A stretch of DNA of 5,475 nt from positions 1-5,475 of the forward strand of contig PXDW01000061.1 in the NCBI GenBank assembly GCA_003564925.1. The letters run 5' to 3'. Under the pieces are notes generated by a model. That model did no database searches. It was not told where the DNA came from and saw only the letters and a list, made by a program, of their open reading frames with translations. The stretch comes from Candidatus Woesearchaeota archaeon (GTDB taxonomy: Archaea; Nanobdellota; Nanobdellia; Woesearchaeales; PXDW01). The position numbers and the translations under genes are program-made. The stretch's first letter is position 1, and the number at the start of each line of letters is the position of its first letter. Shown in pieces: positions 3,491 through 5,475 of this stretch.

Positions 3491-4657
3491 ATGGATTCAA
3501 GGCTGGAAGAATTGATAGAACAAAATTCAAAAAATAAAAATGAAGATGTTAATTATCTATTTTCAAAATATAAAATAACAAGCTATGCAAAAAATAAGAT
3601 ACAGAAGTATGCAGACAGAGTTGCAGCTCTTTACGGAAAGCCAATAGAGGTTTTAGGATTTAATACAGCACCTATTAATAGTTTTGATAATATTCATTAT
3701 GATGCTTTTCTTGCCCTAAACCAAACAGTTTCAAGTGGCCTTTGCGACCAAAATTCATTGAAGTCATATTTCGATACAAAAAATAAAATTGCTGCAGATG
3801 GAAAAAAGATAGTGGGATGGTGGCACAGCCACGGAGAATACTTTTTAAACCCCTCATCAAAAGATAAAGATTTTTTCAGAAAATTAGTCTCCACAAGTGT
3901 CCACTCTTCACTTTTGAAGCTAAAACCAGACTCAAAAATTATTGGAGAAACTCCTTATGAGATTATACACCCCGAAAAAGAAGGCGCTAACAAAAAGCTT
4001 ATAATAGGTTCAAATGAATACTTATTAAAGAGCCTTGTTCTTGTCATTGATGATTTCAAAAAAGGCAAAAATTTTAAGGTAAAAGATATCAGGCTAGAGA
4101 CATTCAGAGGCATGCCTTTTTCTCAGATGTATATTGTCAATGCTTTGAATCATGAGCCTTATAGGGAATTTGGTGTAATTGATGTTAACAAGCCAGAGAA
4201 TGATTTGTCAAATCCAGAACTTATCAGAGAAAAGTTTGATATCACATATATAAGAAATCCAGCTCTTGAGATTCTGGATCTATATGGCAATAAAAAGATA
4301 GATGCAAATGTAATAGATGAAGAATTAAAGAATCGGGTTTATGTAGATGGTAAATTATTAAGAGACATTGTCGAAGAAAAAAGAAAGCATTATTTTCTTC
4401 CTACAAAATTTGAAATAAATAAATCTGACAGCATTACCTACTCTCCTAAGAAGGATATTGAAAGTGAAAATAATAAATCTTTAGAGCAAGGAATAGAAAA
4501 AACAGGAAAAGATGTTGTTGATATAAAAAAGTATTCTAATGAAGAGATGGCTAAAACTCTTAGGAAAGGCCGCTATGAAAATAAAATTGACAAACAAAAG
4601 AAGAAGTATCAAAGAAGTTCTTTATATAGAACCTTTTTCGGTTTATTTAAAAAATGA
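3491..4657 (+). CDS. JAB/JAMM-family metallopeptidase, candidate modifier-processing and deconjugating enzyme
   Basis: The protein has 388 residues from ATG 3491 (391 if GTG 3482 is used). After a helical N-terminus comes the JAB fold: 'PIEVLGF' carries the upstream Glu (E53), and 'GWWHSHGEYFLNPSSKD' holds H112-S-H114-x7-S122-x2-D125, the full zinc-binding and catalytic signature of JAMM peptidases such as Rpn11, AMSH and archaeal desampylases. About 45 residues separate this motif from the next strand-like block 'KSLVLVIDDF'. Residues about 225-315 form an extra region I cannot assign, and about 315-388 are charged, low-complexity and lysine-rich, ending in an aromatic, basic 'LYRTFFGLFKK'. 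Expected role: remove the YTK tail to expose Gly-Gly, and cleave the modifier from targets. The stop overlaps the E1 start (ATGA at 4654-4657). The JAMM call is secure; the substrate is inferred from context. Confidence 0.88.
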   Translation: MDSRLEELIEQNSKNKNEDVNYLFSKYKITSYAKNKIQKYADRVAALYGKPIEVLGFNTAPINSFDNIHYDAFLALNQTVSSGLCDQNSLKSYFDTKNKIAADGKKIVGWWHSHGEYFLNPSSKDKDFFRKLVSTSVHSSLLKLKPDSKIIGETPYEIIHPEKEGANKKLIIGSNEYLLKSLVLVIDDFKKGKNFKVKDIRLETFRGMPFSQMYIVNALNHEPYREFGVIDVNKPENDLSNPELIREKFDITYIRNPALEILDLYGNKKIDANVIDEELKNRVYVDGKLLRDIVEEKRKHYFLPTKFEINKSDSITYSPKKDIESENNKSLEQGIEKTGKDVVDIKKYSNEEMAKTLRKGRYENKIDKQKKKYQRSSLYRTFFGLFKK

Positions 4658-5475
4658 GCTATGAAACACAATTAAAAATAAAGAACTGGGGGCAGGAGAA
4701 CCAGAAACTTATAGATAATAGCACAGTCTTCATATCAGGAAGCGGACTGCTTACAAATCTAATATTGGCAAACTTTACTGGCTTAGGTGTTGGAAATATT
4801 ACTATTGTTGATAATGACAATAATAAAAACAATAAAGAATTTTTATACAGATTAAGCAAATCAAATATTTCAAGGAAAATAAAGAATCTTGTTTCAATAA
4901 TTAAAGATATGAATAATAAGACAAATATAAAGACAATTCATTCAGACCTTAGTTACTCAATTCTTAATGATCATTATGATATGGTAATTGATGCTTCAAA
5001 TAATCCTGAGAGCAAAGCATTCTGTTTAGAGTTTGCTTTAAAAAATGAGATTCCATTTATCTCAGCAGCAGCATCAAAATACAGGACTGAAGTAAGAACT
5101 CTGAATGAAAAAAATTTTGACCATTACAAAACTAATGAAAAGAATCTTGATGATTTCCTATTCTTTGAATACGAAGGCAAAGAGCAGGGCCCAATTTCTT
5201 GTGGTGTTGCTTCTGCAGAAATTGGAAATATGCTGAGGCAGTTTAATTTTTTACTTTCTAAAGATGAGACCCTATCTGACTATTTTGTTTATAATCTTAA
5301 AAACAGCAGGAGATTCTTTCCGGAAGATAATTCTTTAATCAAGGATTATAATTGCATTGAAAATGTTGTTCCTGTCTTGATAGGTGCGGGAGCTTTAGGA
5401 AACCCTATTTCTTTGCTTTACAGCCTGATGGGAGTAAAGAGAATGATAATAATGGATGATGATAAGATAGAATCA
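4654..5475 (+). CDS. Fused two-domain E1-like (ThiF/UBA) activating enzyme, partial (3' end outside window)
   Basis: The start ATG 4654 overlaps the JAB stop; there is no ribosome binding site, so translational coupling is likely. The 274 visible residues contain one full ThiF-like domain and the start of a second. Domain 1 (1-200) opens 'YETQ..NWGQENQKL', like the eukaryotic E1 opening 'YDRQ..WG..Q', then Rossmann loop GSGLLTN (29-35), 'ITIVDND' (49-55), 'KEFLYR' (61-66), 'DASNNPES' (113-120) and the closing helix motif 'GPISCGVASAEIGNMLRQ'. The Arg of YDRQ is Thr here, and the Asp of the usual D-x-x-D-N is Asn, so its ATP site looks degenerate. Domain 2 begins near residue 238 with intact GAGALGN (244-250) and 'IIMDDDKIES', as in an active adenylation domain. 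This matches the inactive-plus-active arrangement of UBA1 or NAE1/UBA3 in one chain. Expected role: adenylate the modifier's C-terminal Gly and form a thioester. The catalytic Cys would lie beyond the window. Confidence 0.85.
   Translation, partial: MSYETQLKIKNWGQENQKLIDNSTVFISGSGLLTNLILANFTGLGVGNITIVDNDNNKNNKEFLYRLSKSNISRKIKNLVSIIKDMNNKTNIKTIHSDLSYSILNDHYDMVIDASNNPESKAFCLEFALKNEIPFISAAASKYRTEVRTLNEKNFDHYKTNEKNLDDFLFFEYEGKEQGPISCGVASAEIGNMLRQFNFLLSKDETLSDYFVYNLKNSRRFFPEDNSLIKDYNCIENVVPVLIGAGALGNPISLLYSLMGVKRMIIMDDDKIES

Noticed and set aside
3675..3894. Two overlapping minus-strand frames of 61 and 65 codons
   Set aside because: Both are antisense to the JAMM motif region of the JAB gene, which is under clear protein-level constraint.
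4659..4859. 66-codon minus-strand frame
   Set aside because: It is antisense to the first Rossmann domain of the E1-like gene; no start signals.

Overview
The window looks archaeal, probably from a small-genome DPANN-type lineage (Woesearchaeota/Pacearchaeota-like). This is inferred from very AT-rich DNA, GGTG/GGAGG ribosome binding sites, TATA-type promoters, a TTG-started secreted protein with Ig-like domains, and a tRNA gene with two archaeal-type introns and no encoded CCA. No database search was possible, so the lineage call is tentative.

Left part (1-1480, minus strand). Positions 1-1215 hold the N-terminal 405 codons of a secreted or membrane-anchored beta-rich protein that runs off the left edge. 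Upstream of it, on the same strand, is a 198-nt tRNA-Pro(GGG) gene. It folds into a 74-nt mature tRNA only if two introns are removed: 30 nt at position 37/38 and 94 nt at 53/54.

Middle (1481-1761) has no gene. It holds a 10-bp hairpin just upstream of the tRNA, a chimeric remnant that fuses the tRNA 5' arm to the start of intron 2, and the presumed control region of the right-hand operon, with repeated TCCGGA/GGATAATT sites and a hairpin over the first ribosome binding site.

Right part (1762-5475, plus strand) is the notable piece: four tightly coupled genes that together look like a complete ubiquitin-like conjugation pathway. In order they are (1) a 169-residue ubiquitin-like modifier candidate ending in Gly-Gly-Gly plus a three-residue tail; (2) a 405-residue protein with a C-terminal E2 (UBC)-like domain; (3) a JAB/JAMM metallopeptidase with an intact E...HSH-x7-S-x2-D motif; (4) the first 274 residues of a fused two-domain E1-like enzyme, whose first ThiF-like half has lost key ATP-site residues and whose second half begins with an intact GxGxxG loop at the window edge. 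Junctions 1/2 and 3/4 are 4-nt ATGA overlaps, and gene 3 starts 5 nt after the gene 2 stop.

Proposed logic: the JAB enzyme trims the YTK tail from the modifier and may also remove it from targets. The E1 adenylates the exposed GlyGly end, and the E2 cysteine receives and transfers it. The gene set (Ubl, E2, E1, JAB) matches the bacterial Bil/Bub-type operons implicated in anti-phage defence. Gene order, the long N-terminal part of the E2, and the apparently archaeal host set it apart. Targets, any E3, and a defence role are not shown by the sequence.
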